Assembly: GCA_045862995.1 (NCBI GenBank)
Contig: BTVX01000001.1
Coordinates: forward strand, 186,001 to 250,000
Direction of reading: 5' to 3'
Source: UBA2387 sp019454665
GTDB lineage: Bacteria > Armatimonadota > Fimbriimonadia > Fimbriimonadales > Fimbriimonadaceae
Length of the DNA: 64,000 nucleotides
Numbering within the stretch: position 1 is the first letter of the stretch; each line of letters begins with the position of its first letter. Made by a program: the position numbers and the translations under genes. A model generated the notes under the pieces. It ran no database searches, was not told the origin of the DNA, and saw nothing but the letters and a program-made list of their open reading frames with translations. Below are positions 51,084-61,061 of the stretch, in pieces.

Positions 51084-52202
51084 GTGAACGAGCCGGACTG
51101 GAGCGCCAAGGCGTTCATCGTGGACGACGACGCCGACAATCACCTGCTGATTCGGCATGCCCTCAAAGACACGCCGAACATCCAAGTGTTCGGCACGACC
51201 GACTGCACCGCCGCCGTCCAGATGTTCGAGGAGATACAACCGGACATCGTCTTGATGGACCTGCACATGTCTCCGATCTCGGGTTTCGAGGTCATCGAGC
51301 GCATCCTGGCCAGAGTGCCCCCCACGACCTACCTGCCGATTCTGGTGCTCACGGGCGACGATTCCACCGAAGCAAAGCGGCGCGCGCTGGCTTCGGGAGC
51401 CAAGGACTTCGTCAGCAAGTTCGCCGACCACGACGAGGTGCTCCTGCGTACTCGCAACCTGCTGCAGACCCGCCTCCTGTACAAAGAGATCGAGCATCAG
51501 AAGGCCACGCTGGAAATCCGTGTCGCCGAGAGAACCTCCGAACTCGAACAGGCCCAACGCGACGTGCTGACCCGGTTGGCCCTCGCGGCGGAATACCGGG
51601 ACGACGACACGGGGCACCACACCAAGCGCGTGGGCAACCTGTCCGCCCTCATCGCCCAAGCCGCCGGACTTGGCACGGACGCAGTCGAGAACATCCGGTT
51701 GACCGCCCCGCTCCACGATCTAGGCAAGATCGGCCTCCCCGACGGCATCCTGCTCAAGCCCGGCCTGCTGACCGACTTTGAACGCGAAACCGTTCGGCAG
51801 CACGTGCACGTGGGTCGCCAGATTCTCTCTGGTTCGACGTCCGACCTGCTCCAACTCGCCGAGTGCATCGCCTACTCGCACCACGAGCGCTGGGACGGGA
51901 AGGGATACCCGGAGGGTCTTATAGGCGAAGCGATTCCCGTCGTCGGTCGCATCGTGGCCGTCGCGGACGTCTTCGATGCGCTTCTCCACCCGCGTCCGTA
52001 CAAGAGCGCCTGGGAGTTCGCGGACGCGTGCAACTACATGCACGACCAATCGGGCTTCCAGTTCGACCCAGCGATGGTCACGGCTCTCGACCGGGTCTTG
52101 GAGAGTTTGGGAATCGTCTCGAACGATCTCTTCGACGAGGTCATCGGTGAACCCGATGCCCAAGTGGTCGAAGGCTACCGCTCTCGCATACGCCTGGACT
52201 GA
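51084..52202 (+). CDS. Response regulator with HD-GYP output domain
   Basis: A 372-residue two-domain signalling protein that should degrade cyclic di-GMP when phosphorylated. Receiver (about 8-125): acidic triplet in AFIVDDDADNH, phospho-acceptor Asp in PDIVLMDLHMSP, Thr in VLTGDD and Lys near KDFVSK. A coiled coil (about 140-175) joins it to the HD-GYP domain with GHHTKRVG, LHDLGKIGLPDGILLKPG and the GYP motif in HHERWDGKGYPEG. I chose GTG 51084, nine bases behind GGGGAGG; TTG 51078 and GTG 51006 are in frame too. No histidine kinase is adjacent. Its stop abuts the UDP-sugar dehydrogenase stop with no gap. Confidence 0.92.
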   Translation: MNEPDWSAKAFIVDDDADNHLLIRHALKDTPNIQVFGTTDCTAAVQMFEEIQPDIVLMDLHMSPISGFEVIERILARVPPTTYLPILVLTGDDSTEAKRRALASGAKDFVSKFADHDEVLLRTRNLLQTRLLYKEIEHQKATLEIRVAERTSELEQAQRDVLTRLALAAEYRDDDTGHHTKRVGNLSALIAQAAGLGTDAVENIRLTAPLHDLGKIGLPDGILLKPGLLTDFERETVRQHVHVGRQILSGSTSDLLQLAECIAYSHHERWDGKGYPEGLIGEAIPVVGRIVAVADVFDALLHPRPYKSAWEFADACNYMHDQSGFQFDPAMVTALDRVLESLGIVSNDLFDEVIGEPDAQVVEGYRSRIRLD

Positions 52203-53405
52203 CTAACGGGCGATGCCGCAGAAGTCCATCAGCTTGTCTCGGCCCAAGCCCGCGAACTGCTGATGCTTGACCAAGCCGACGAGGAGGTCGGAGGATGCCA
52301 GCGCTTCGTCCAAACTCACCAAGCCCGCGTGGGCGACCGCATCGGTGGCATAGGGTTCGACGGCATCCACCTGAAGACCTCGTGCCCGCAACCCTTCGAA
52401 GATGTGCAGCGCTGGGCTCTCGCGGAAGTCGTCCACGTTCGGCTTGAACGCCAATCCCAGGCAGGTGACTCGCGGCTCGCGTCCCAGTTCGGCACGCAAG
52501 CGGTCGGCCGCCGCGCAGACCTTGTCCATGACGAACTCGGGCTTGGAGTCGTTGACGCGGCGAGCGCTCTCGATGAGCCTGGCCCGCTCGGGGTCCATGG
52601 CCACGATGAACCACGGGTCCACGGCGATGCAGTGGCCGCCCACGCCCGCTCCGGGTTGCAGGATCTTGACCCGTGGATGGTGGTTGGCCAGGGCAATCAG
52701 TTCCCAGACGTCAATACCTACGCGGTCGCAGAGCATCGAGAGTTCGTTGGCGAACGCGATGTTGACGTCGCGGTAGCTGTTCTCGACCAGCTTGGCCATC
52801 TCGGCCGTTCGGTCGTCGGTCTTGAGCACTTGCCCCTTGATGAACGTGGCGTAGAGTTCGGCCACGCGCTCGGCGGCTTCGGGCGTCTCGCCGCCGACGA
52901 TTCGGTCGTTCTCGACCAACTCGGTCATGATCTTGCCGGGCAGCACGCGCTCGGGGCAATACGCGATGTGGAACCTGGCCGTCGTAAGCTCGCGCAGCCG
53001 CTTGGCGACGTCGCGCGTCGTACCCACCGGCGAAGTGGATTCGATGATGACGGTGCTGCCGTCCTTCAGGAACGGGGCGACGGCTTCGGCGGCGGCGAAC
53101 ACGTAGTCCACGTTGGGTCGGGGGATGGAGCCCTCGTCGTGGTGGAACGGGGTCGGCACGCAGATGGCATAGAAGTCGGCGGACTCGGCGGTCGCTTGGG
53201 CCCGCAGGTTGCCGGATTCGACGGCGGACTTCAGGGCACCGTCGAGATCGGGCTCGACGATGTGCGCCTTGCCCTGGTTGATGCTCTCGACCGTCGAGCG
53301 CTTGGTGTCCACTCCGACGACCTCGTGGCCCGCGTTGGCCATGACGGTGGCAGTGGGGAGGCCGATGTATCCGAGGCCGACGACGCAGATTTTGAAGCGA
53401 GCCAT
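52203..53405 (-). CDS. UDP-sugar 6-dehydrogenase (WecC/UDP-ManNAc dehydrogenase-like)
   Basis: A 400-residue NAD+-dependent dehydrogenase that oxidises a UDP-sugar at C6 to a uronate. The NAD site is CVVGLGYIGLPTATVMANAGHEVVG, with VPTPF, ESTSPVGTT, and the catalytic Cys in GAGVGGHCIAVDPWF. The VGGHC(I/P)VDP form is that of the UDP-N-acetyl-mannosamine/galactosamine group (WecC/WbpA) more than of UDP-glucose dehydrogenase. The product would feed polysaccharide synthesis; no transferases are next to it. ATG 53405 is taken from homologue starts. Confidence 0.92.
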   Translation of the reverse strand: MARFKICVVGLGYIGLPTATVMANAGHEVVGVDTKRSTVESINQGKAHIVEPDLDGALKSAVESGNLRAQATAESADFYAICVPTPFHHDEGSIPRPNVDYVFAAAEAVAPFLKDGSTVIIESTSPVGTTRDVAKRLRELTTARFHIAYCPERVLPGKIMTELVENDRIVGGETPEAAERVAELYATFIKGQVLKTDDRTAEMAKLVENSYRDVNIAFANELSMLCDRVGIDVWELIALANHHPRVKILQPGAGVGGHCIAVDPWFIVAMDPERARLIESARRVNDSKPEFVMDKVCAAADRLRAELGREPRVTCLGLAFKPNVDDFRESPALHIFEGLRARGLQVDAVEPYATDAVAHAGLVSLDEALASSDLLVGLVKHQQFAGLGRDKLMDFCGIAR

Positions 53406-53457
53406 GGTGGAAGGAGGCGTGGCACAACTCGGCTCAAGGCTTGGGTTGGGCCGGTCC

Positions 53458-53463
53458 ATTGTA
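53458..53463 (-). promoter_or_regulatory. -10 box of the UDP-sugar dehydrogenase gene
   Basis: TACAAT on the minus strand, 52 bases before ATG 53405, in the divergent gap. No ribosome site is seen in the predicted leader. Confidence 0.4.
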
Positions 53464-53499
53464 CCAAAGGGACTTGCGGGCGAGTCTGAACTAGCGACG

Positions 53500-54057
53500 T
53501 TGGCACTACCACCCGGTCTCGTCTCGCGCTCGGTCGCCCTCGCTCTGTATTTGGCGGGCTACGCGGCCCTCGCGCTGCTGCCCGTGCCCCATGCGGTGGC
53601 CGCCTTGACCGTTGTCGTCGGTTCGTGGGCGATCGGTCGCTTGGTCGGTCAATCGGTGGTCTTGCTCGTGGGCATCGGGTGGGCCACCGCCCATTTCTCA
53701 GGCGGGGCTGGAGGAGCTTCCGGAATGCACCAGTGGATCATGGCCACGTTCGGCCTGGACGCGGACTCGGCTTGGAACGCGATGGTGTTCCTGCGCAAGG
53801 GGATGCACTTCTTCGGCTATGGTCTGCTGGCCCAGAGCGCCCGGACCCTCGCCTCGCGTCTTGCGCTCCCATGGCCCGAGGTCTTGGGTCTGCTCTGGTG
53901 CTTCGCGCACGCCTCCCTAGACGAGGCGCGACAGGCGGGCACGATGGGGCGTACGGGCACGGCTTGGGATGTGTTGCTCAACCTCTCGGGTGCCGCGTTC
54001 GTGATGGCCGTGGCCGAACTCGCCTCTATGGGCCGACGACCTGGCCAAAGGTCTTAA
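53500..54057 (+). CDS. VanZ-like membrane protein
   Basis: About 185 residues with four hydrophobic segments. The sequence RKGMHFFGYGLLAQS, then HASLDEARQAGTMGRTGTAWDVLLNLSGA, follows the VanZ pattern (K.xHFxxYxLLA ... DExxQ..xxGRxxxxxDxxxNxxGA). The family role is poorly known; VanZ itself gives low-level teicoplanin resistance. The start is uncertain: TTG 53500 is the nearest sensible codon, while GTG 53419 would add 27 residues over the neighbour's leader. The 3' end overlaps rnhC on the other strand by 32 bases. Confidence 0.7.
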   Translation: MALPPGLVSRSVALALYLAGYAALALLPVPHAVAALTVVVGSWAIGRLVGQSVVLLVGIGWATAHFSGGAGGASGMHQWIMATFGLDADSAWNAMVFLRKGMHFFGYGLLAQSARTLASRLALPWPEVLGLLWCFAHASLDEARQAGTMGRTGTAWDVLLNLSGAAFVMAVAELASMGRRPGQRS

Positions 54058-54655
54058 AGTGCACCTTGCACACGCTCTTGAGCGCGTCCACGCCTTTCGT
54101 CCGTACGATCGAGCGCGCGGCATCCAGCACCGGCGCGGACGCCCCTTTGGGCAACGTGCATCCCAACTCGCGGCCGAGAGATTCCAGCCTGCGGAGGAAC
54201 TCGGCCCGCGCAAGGACCGAGGCCGCCGCCACCGCGATGTCGGCTTCGGCGCGCACCACCGAGACCAATTCGACTTGTCGGCCCTTCTCGAACAGCCGCC
54301 GCTTGAGGCCGGCGGGGTTGGCGAACTGGTCGGAGATGACCTTTTTGGCCGAAACCTTGCCCAGCAGGTCTTCGATGGCCCGCGCGTGCCCCCACTCGAG
54401 CAACTTGTTCAGGTTGCGGATCTTCTCGTAGAGTTCGTTGTACTTCGCAGGCCCGATCGAGATGACGACATGCGGGCACGCGTTCTTGATCGCGACGGAG
54501 AGGGCCAACGCGCGCTTGTCGGTGAGGGATTTCGAGTCGCGCACGCCCTCGAGTTCGGCCAAATGCTCGGGCCCCACGTAGCAGGCTGCGATGACCAGCG
54601 GTCCAAAGAAGTCGCCCTTGCCGCTTTCGTCAACGCCGATGTGGCCTTCGTCCAT
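54026..54655 (-). CDS. rnhC: Ribonuclease HIII, catalytic domain only
   Basis: A 209-residue RNase H that removes RNA from RNA-DNA hybrids. The signature GVDESGKGDFFGPLVIAACYV is that of RNase HIII, with its Glu in place of the HII arrangement, and further acidic residues in RDSKSLTDK and RAEADIAVAAASVLARAEF. The TBP-like N-terminal substrate-binding domain of typical RNase HIII (about 80 residues) is absent. ATG 54655 is chosen because TATCAT lies 7 bases upstream; ATG 54664 is inside that box. It overlaps the VanZ-like gene tail to tail. Confidence 0.88.
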   Translation of the reverse strand: MDEGHIGVDESGKGDFFGPLVIAACYVGPEHLAELEGVRDSKSLTDKRALALSVAIKNACPHVVISIGPAKYNELYEKIRNLNKLLEWGHARAIEDLLGKVSAKKVISDQFANPAGLKRRLFEKGRQVELVSVVRAEADIAVAAASVLARAEFLRRLESLGRELGCTLPKGASAPVLDAARSIVRTKGVDALKSVCKVHFKTFGQVVGP

Positions 54656-54662
54656 CCGGAGC

Positions 54663-54668
54663 ATGATA
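54663..54668 (-). promoter_or_regulatory. -10 box, leaderless promoter of rnhC
   Basis: TATCAT on the minus strand, 7 bases before ATG 54655. Confidence 0.45.
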
Positions 54669-54769
54669 CACGTCTGCGCAAGGTCCAAGTTGGCCGCTCC
54701 GGGCCCCAAGGGAGCATGAACAATGCGTCTCTAAAGCGATTTGTCGGGGTTGTTTCGGCGAATCTCCCT

Positions 54770-54775
54770 TATACT
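54770..54775 (+). promoter_or_regulatory. -10 box, leaderless promoter of the FG-GAP gene
   Basis: TATACT 6 bases before ATG 54782; near-consensus and without a ribosome site, so one of the best leaderless examples in the window. Confidence 0.6.
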
Positions 54776-54781
54776 GTTCTC

Positions 54782-56224
54782 ATGCAAAGCCGACGTCTCA
54801 TCCTCGTGGCCCTCGCCGCTTTGGCACCCTTGACCATGGCCTTCGGCCCCGGCATCCTGAGCGGCAACGAAAGCGGCCCACCGCCGGCGGTTCACTTGCA
54901 GGGCCCCTTCGGCGGAACGATCTACAACTTCATGGCCTTCGATACGACGCATGCATTCGGAGTCAACGTGGCCAAAGCCGACCTGGACGCCGACGGGATT
55001 CCGGACATGGTCTGCGGGTCCGGCCCCGGCGGCAGCCCGAGAGTCCGAGTCTTCGCTGGCAGCACGGGATTGCCGATCGCCGACTTCTTTGCATTCGACT
55101 CCGCCCTGACTGGGGGCGTCAACGTTGCCACGGGCGATGTCAACGGAGACGGCATCAACGAGATCATCGCGGGCGCTGGCCCTGGTGGACAGCCTGTGGT
55201 GCGGGTGCTCATGCCAGATGGGGTAACCGTGTCGACCTTCTTGGCCTATGATCCGAGCTTTGCGGGCGGCGTCTTTGTCGGCGCAGGCGATGTCAACGGC
55301 GATGGTCGAGACGAGATCATCACGGGAGCCGGCGTCGGTGGCACGCCACAGGTGAACGTGTTCGATGGGGTCTCCGGGACCTTCATGCAAGGGTTCTTCG
55401 CCTACACAGGCGGGTTCGCCGGCGGCGTTCGTGTCGCAGGCGGGGACCTGGACGGCGACGGTCGAGAAGACATCATCGTGGGCCCGCATTCCGGCCAGGC
55501 GCCGGTCTGCGTGTTCATGGCACCCACCCTTGGCTTCCGGAACGCCTTCAACCCTTACGGAACACCATTCGCGAACGGCATCAGGATCGCCGCGCTCGAC
55601 ATCAACGGAGACGGAGGAGACGACATCATCACCGGCCCGGGAGTCGGCGGCGGCCCTCACGTCCGCGTGTTCGACGGCTCGGACTTTGGGCCGCTGACCC
55701 CGCCCGAGCTCCAACCCTTTGGGCTGGGCCACACCTCGGGCATCAGCGTCGGGGGCGGGCAGCTTCACGTGGATTCGTTCTTCGACATCTTCTACAACGT
55801 GCCCATCAACCCTCCACCTGCGATCCCGGTCGAAATCGTGATGATGAATCTCGGCGGAACCGTTTTGGAGCGGGACTTCCGCCTCTTCGATCCGGGCACA
55901 CCAACCCGCGTTTGGACGGCCAACGGGTTCAGCAACTTCAACTTCTACTTGAAGGGCTTCAACACGCTGGGTGTCCAGATCAACAACGTCGGCGTATTCG
56001 GGGGCGGCACCGTTCCTCCCCAGCAGTTGGTCCTCGGCGACCTGGACGGCAACGACTCGATCAACATCGCGGACTTCGGCCTGTTGCGGAACGCATTCGG
56101 CTCGGCGTCGGGCGACCCATCGTTTTTGCCCCAAGCCGACCTGAACGGGGACGGCTCCGTGAACATCCAGGACTTCGTGATTTTCCGACAGGGCTTCGGA
56201 CAGAGCGGGCCGGGACGCCCGTGA
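54782..56224 (+). CDS. Secreted FG-GAP/VCBS repeat protein with C-terminal dockerin-like domain
   Basis: A 480-residue extracellular protein. A signal peptide (MQSRRLILVALAALAPLTMA) is followed by about five calcium-loop repeats of roughly 50 residues (about 40-310), each with D-x-D-x-D-G, then GAGPGG or GPGVGG, then a VRVF-type strand. This is a beta-propeller of the integrin FG-GAP type. After a spacer, two dockerin-like calcium loops close the protein: DLDGNDSINIADFGLLRNAFG and DLNGDGSVNIQDFVIFRQGFG. In cellulosomes dockerins bind cohesins; in this lineage such tails may anchor or sort proteins instead, and no cohesin gene is present here. Confidence 0.9.
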   Translation: MQSRRLILVALAALAPLTMAFGPGILSGNESGPPPAVHLQGPFGGTIYNFMAFDTTHAFGVNVAKADLDADGIPDMVCGSGPGGSPRVRVFAGSTGLPIADFFAFDSALTGGVNVATGDVNGDGINEIIAGAGPGGQPVVRVLMPDGVTVSTFLAYDPSFAGGVFVGAGDVNGDGRDEIITGAGVGGTPQVNVFDGVSGTFMQGFFAYTGGFAGGVRVAGGDLDGDGREDIIVGPHSGQAPVCVFMAPTLGFRNAFNPYGTPFANGIRIAALDINGDGGDDIITGPGVGGGPHVRVFDGSDFGPLTPPELQPFGLGHTSGISVGGGQLHVDSFFDIFYNVPINPPPAIPVEIVMMNLGGTVLERDFRLFDPGTPTRVWTANGFSNFNFYLKGFNTLGVQINNVGVFGGGTVPPQQLVLGDLDGNDSINIADFGLLRNAFGSASGDPSFLPQADLNGDGSVNIQDFVIFRQGFGQSGPGRP

Positions 56225-56228
56225 CGCC

Positions 56229-56947
56229 TCACCTCTGAAGGAAGAACGACACCCAAGAGCCGTCGGGCGCGAACACGACGAGCCACATCAGAGTGGAGGT
56301 TCCCTGAGCCTCCACTCTCGCGGCATAGGTCAGGCCCGTGGCCGCGTCACGGTACGCGGTCGTTCCCAGCCATTCCCTGGCAAGCAGGTCGAGATGCTCG
56401 TCGCCGCCTGCGCCGACCCATGCGGCCATGCCAGAGGCCAGGCCGTTCGCCGAAGCGTCGAAGAGCGCCGCCGCATCGAGAAACGCGGGGTCGTCGGAGA
56501 ACTCCACGAAGCCCGTCCAGTTGCCGCGAAGATCAATGGTCTCTCGCGACAGGTCGAACACCTCCAGCGTGCCGCCCTGGTTGCCCTCGGTGCTGACCAA
56601 AGCCCACGTTCCCGTGAGTTCGCCGCTGAGAATGGTCGCGTCGAGCGTGAGGTCGCCCAGACCGCCGTTCAATCGCACGGTGCCTCCAAACTCGCTCCCG
56701 TCCGCTGTGCCTAGGAAGTTGCCCCGGTACAACGCGCGGTTGTTGACGTCCACCACGGTGACCGTTCCCGCGACCGCACCAAGGTTTTGGGAGAGTTCGA
56801 GTTGCAGGCCGCAGGGCTCGGCGCCGCACTGCGTCAGCCCGATTTCGCCCGTATACAGCCGCGCCAGCAGCGATTGGTTCGCCCCCCCGCCGCTCCCGCC
56901 GCAACCCGCGAGGACGCAGCCCAGCCCGGCCAACAGCGCAAAACGCC

Positions 56948-56951
<4 letters not shown>
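56229..56951 (-). CDS. Lipoprotein of unknown function
   Basis: A 240-residue lipoprotein starting at GTG 56951, which overlaps the leuA stop as GTGA. The signal is MRRFALLAGLGCVLAGC with lipobox LAGC (Cys17), then a Gly/Ser linker. The mature chain reads as repeated beta strands (VAGTVTVVD, GGTVRLNGGLGDLTLDATI, GELTGTWALVSTEG), as in periplasmic beta-barrel-like sensor or binding domains. No family is recognised. The overlap implies co-translation with leuA, although no functional link is evident. Confidence 0.78.
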
Positions 56952-58093
<1,142 letters not shown>

Positions 58094-58134
58094 GGCAGTT
58101 CCTTGGGAAGCACCGCCAACGGCGGGCTGGTTCT

Positions 58135-58140
58135 ATTGTA
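58135..58140 (-). promoter_or_regulatory. -10 box of leuA
   Basis: TACAAT on the minus strand, 41 bases before ATG 58093. The leader of about 34 bases contains AAGGA, so this is a normal leadered promoter. Confidence 0.5.
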
Positions 58141-58158
58141 CGACTTCGGCGCGGGCCG

Positions 58159-58644
58159 CTATCCCTGCGCGTGGGCATCGACGAACCAAAGCTGCTTGTC
58201 CAGGTCGCGGGCGACCTCGGTCAAGATGTCGGCGGTCACGTCGTCGCCGAGTTCGGCCATCTCGCCGATGAGGTTCCGCGCGGCCTTCCCTGCCTCGGCA
58301 AGAGCGGTGGCAAGCGCCTCGACGTGCTCGGGTCCGTTCACAGCCTGGTCGGAATAGACTGGCAAGCGGCTTCCTCCCAAGTCTTGCCTCCGACCCATCG
58401 CCACGCCACCGAGTTGGACGATGCGCTCTGCGACGGTGTCGGCCGAAGCTTGCGCGGTCGCGGCGACCTCGTCGAACAGCGTGTGGAGGGCCTGGAAGTT
58501 GGGGCCCTTGACGTTCCAGTGCGCGTGCTTCGCGGCGAGCGCAAGGTCCACGAGCGATGCGAGAACGGGTTGCAGGGTGCCGGCGACGCGTTCCCGGGTC
58601 GAAATGGCGATGCCGATCTTGGTGCGGTGCTGTGTGGTTGTCAT
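58159..58644 (-). CDS. dps: Dps-family DNA-protecting ferritin
   Basis: A 161-residue mini-ferritin that stores iron and shields DNA under oxidative or starvation stress. The inter-subunit ferroxidase residues are visible in AAKHAHWNVKGPNFQALHTLFDEV (His, Asp, Glu), followed by AERIVQLGGVAMG and the C-terminal helix DLDKQLWFVDAH. Chain length is normal. ATG 58644 begins a short polar N-terminal tail (TTTQHRTK) that could touch DNA. It is transcribed toward leuA with 65 bases between. Confidence 0.92.
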   Translation of the reverse strand: MTTTQHRTKIGIAISTRERVAGTLQPVLASLVDLALAAKHAHWNVKGPNFQALHTLFDEVAATAQASADTVAERIVQLGGVAMGRRQDLGGSRLPVYSDQAVNGPEHVEALATALAEAGKAARNLIGEMAELGDDVTADILTEVARDLDKQLWFVDAHAQG

Positions 58645-58832
58645 GCCCCTAGTTTGGCCCCCGTGGCGGCGATCCACCGGGACCGTTCCGTTCCTTGGAG
58701 CCCCTACCATGCATCCAAAGTCCTACGCGATCAGCAACTGGGGGAGCCTGACGGGTCCCAAACACAGGATCCCTTGGCAAACGCACTGCTTGAGAGCTAC
58801 GATTCCGCCATCTCGTCCGTCCCTCATTTGCC

Positions 58833-59780
58833 ATGCAAATAGTTCAAGAACGAGACCTCTTCGGCAATCCGATCAAAGACAGGACGCGCCGAATAGTCCT
58901 CTTTGCGGATGAGATCAAACCAGGCGAGCACAGTCCGTGGGTCTACGGTTGCATCCTTTGCGTCGCCGAGGACAAGCTAAGAGATGCCCTTGGTCGGCTG
59001 ATGGCAGACCGAGACAGCTGTGGCTACCACCAAGAGATCGGCTGGAAGGACGTTCGGGGTGACAACCTTCGCCCCGGCGCGAAGGAAGCTCTGGCCACCC
59101 GCTGGCTCACACGCGTTGTCACGGAACCCGACGTATGGCGGTTTGCAGTCTTTGGAGTGGACACAAGCAAGATCCGAACCGAAATGTTCGGAACGACTCC
59201 CGGTGAACAGATTAAGAACTCGTATCGTAGGTTCTTTCGAGCAACACTGAAGTATATGGTTCGCCTCTCCAATGCAGATGTCCAGAAAGTGCACATAGTG
59301 AAGGCCTATCACGATCAAGAAGGAAATCTCGAGAGCGACGGGTGGTTCTCGTGGCACGCGCTTCACTCTGTGGGTCAGCAGACAGATGTCGTTGTCGAGT
59401 GCCGTGAAGTTTGCTTTGTAAACTCTTGTCACGCGAAGGAGCTCCGCCACTCAAAGGCAAGTCACTTTATCCAGCTAAGCGATATCATCGTTGGAGCGAC
59501 ACGGTACATATTTGAGGATGTCGGCTCTGGAAGAAATAGAGACCGAGCGGCTGCGCCTCTCATACCCCTCATTGAACGCCTGACGTGTCCGAAACGGTCA
59601 CACAACAGAAACAGTCGCTACCAACATGTTGGGCGAGTCAATGTCTCGTTCTTCCCTAGGACATCTGTATCTGCACGCGATTGGGAGGACCCAATTGCTC
59701 GGGCAAAGTCCTGCTTTTACTCGAACCGACCGATAAGAGATCGGCATAGGAAGCAGGATACATTCCAACTGGACCTGTAG
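58833..59780 (+). CDS. DUF3800-like protein in a low-GC islet
   Basis: A 315-residue soluble protein. The opening RIVLFADEIKPGEHSPWVYG resembles the acidic D-E start strand of DUF3800 proteins, which have an RNase H-like fold, and the segment LRHSKASHFIQLSDIIVGATRY matches their C-terminal LQLADLIA-type motif. The N-terminal ERDLFGNPI is a phrase often seen in mobile or restriction-linked proteins. Base use differs sharply: 55 of the 120 bases 59161-59280 are G or C, against about 64% nearby, and its codons are looser. It stands alone in a permease-dps gap with no ribosome site, so it looks horizontally acquired. The 188 bases before it hold nothing else I can support. Confidence 0.75.
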   Translation: MQIVQERDLFGNPIKDRTRRIVLFADEIKPGEHSPWVYGCILCVAEDKLRDALGRLMADRDSCGYHQEIGWKDVRGDNLRPGAKEALATRWLTRVVTEPDVWRFAVFGVDTSKIRTEMFGTTPGEQIKNSYRRFFRATLKYMVRLSNADVQKVHIVKAYHDQEGNLESDGWFSWHALHSVGQQTDVVVECREVCFVNSCHAKELRHSKASHFIQLSDIIVGATRYIFEDVGSGRNRDRAAAPLIPLIERLTCPKRSHNRNSRYQHVGRVNVSFFPRTSVSARDWEDPIARAKSCFYSNRPIRDRHRKQDTFQLDL

Positions 59781-59828
59781 TCGCACCATCCCACTTGCCG
59801 CTATTGTATGGGATAATCACCGCGAACG

Positions 59829-61058
59829 TTACTCGCGTCTCAACGCCACGATCGGGTCGAGGCGCGCCGCGCTGGCCGCCGGGAAAAAGCCGAACACCAT
59901 CCCGATGAACGCCGAGAACGCCGCCGCTCCCAGCGCCGCCATCACGGGGAACGGCAACGCCAACCCCTGCTCGTTCGGGATCTTCTGCACCACGGTCACC
60001 GCAGTCACCACGTAGCCCAAGCCCCGCGCCATCAGCATTCCGATGATGCCGCCCACCAGGCTCAGCGTTGCCGCCTCGATCAGGAACTGCAACAACACGA
60101 ACTTGTTCTTCGCGCCGACGGCCTTGTGCAAACCGATCTCCTTGGTGCGTTCCGTGACGCTCACCAGCATGATGTTCATGATGCCGATGCCGCCCACGAG
60201 CAACGAGAGCGCCGCGATGCCCGCCAGCGCCGTACCCGCCACGCCCAACACGCCCTTGAACACGTCGAGGATGGACTCGCGCGAGTCGAGCCGGTAGACC
60301 GGCTTGTTGCCCGAGCGGGTCATCAGGGCCTGCCAGACCTCCTCCATCGCCTTGTCCACGGGCGTGCCCTTCTTGGCGCGCAGCATCATCATGAACAAGC
60401 TGTCGCCGCCGACCCATTTGTCCTGCGCCGTGGAGATCGGGACCAGCATCATGCGGCCTGTACTGTCGCCCATGAACTCCATCTTCTCGATCACGCCGAC
60501 GACTTCCAGCGATATGCCCGACAGCGTGACGAACTTGCCCAGCGGGTCTTCGGCACCGAAGAGCCGGTCTCGGACTTCCTCGCCGATCAGGCAGACGTTG
60601 GCCCGAGTCGCCACGTCGTCTTCCCGCATCGGACGGCCTTGAATCACGGCAAAGCGGTTGAGTTCCAGGAAGTTCTGATCGGTCGAGTAGATCTGGGCGT
60701 TGTCAACGTCCTTGTCGCCGTACCGCGCGACTTGCCCCGGAATCTGGCTCATCGGCGAACCGATGTCCAGCAGGTCCACGCGATCCAGCAGGTACTCGAG
60801 GTCCTCCATCTTGAGCCCCTCGATGGAGCCCAGGGCTTGGCCGCGCTCGCGCCGACCCGGATCGTAGAACACGAACATCGTGTCCGCACCCAGTTTGCGG
60901 AACTGGACGTTGAGGTAGTTCTGAAACCCTCCCGAGATCATGACGATGAGCGTGACGCTCATGACGCCGATGATCACGCCCAGCATCGTGAGGAAGGCGC
61001 GCAGCTTGTTCCTGCGCAGCATGTCCAAGGCGACCAGAAACGACTGGACGAAGATCAT
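59829..61058 (-). CDS. MacB-type ABC transporter permease
   Basis: A 409-residue MacB/FtsX-type permease: one N-terminal helix (about 18-42), a periplasmic MacB_PCD domain (about 45-270), and three C-terminal helices (about 285-400) with the hallmark GGIGIMNIMLVSVTERTKEIGLHKAVGAK and the ending RLDPIVALRRE. It has no ATPase domain, and no ATPase gene stands in this window beside it. The adaptor gene ends 3 bases upstream, so the pair is co-translated. The usual third gene may be elsewhere or lost at the neighbouring DUF3800 islet. Confidence 0.93.
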   Translation of the reverse strand: MIFVQSFLVALDMLRRNKLRAFLTMLGVIIGVMSVTLIVMISGGFQNYLNVQFRKLGADTMFVFYDPGRRERGQALGSIEGLKMEDLEYLLDRVDLLDIGSPMSQIPGQVARYGDKDVDNAQIYSTDQNFLELNRFAVIQGRPMREDDVATRANVCLIGEEVRDRLFGAEDPLGKFVTLSGISLEVVGVIEKMEFMGDSTGRMMLVPISTAQDKWVGGDSLFMMMLRAKKGTPVDKAMEEVWQALMTRSGNKPVYRLDSRESILDVFKGVLGVAGTALAGIAALSLLVGGIGIMNIMLVSVTERTKEIGLHKAVGAKNKFVLLQFLIEAATLSLVGGIIGMLMARGLGYVVTAVTVVQKIPNEQGLALPFPVMAALGAAAFSAFIGMVFGFFPAASAARLDPIVALRRE

Positions 61059-61061
61059 GGA

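Noticed and set aside
58709..58912. A 67-codon frame overlapping the start of the DUF3800-like gene
   Set aside because: No ribosome site, no known motif, and out of frame with the better-supported gene; composition does not look coding.
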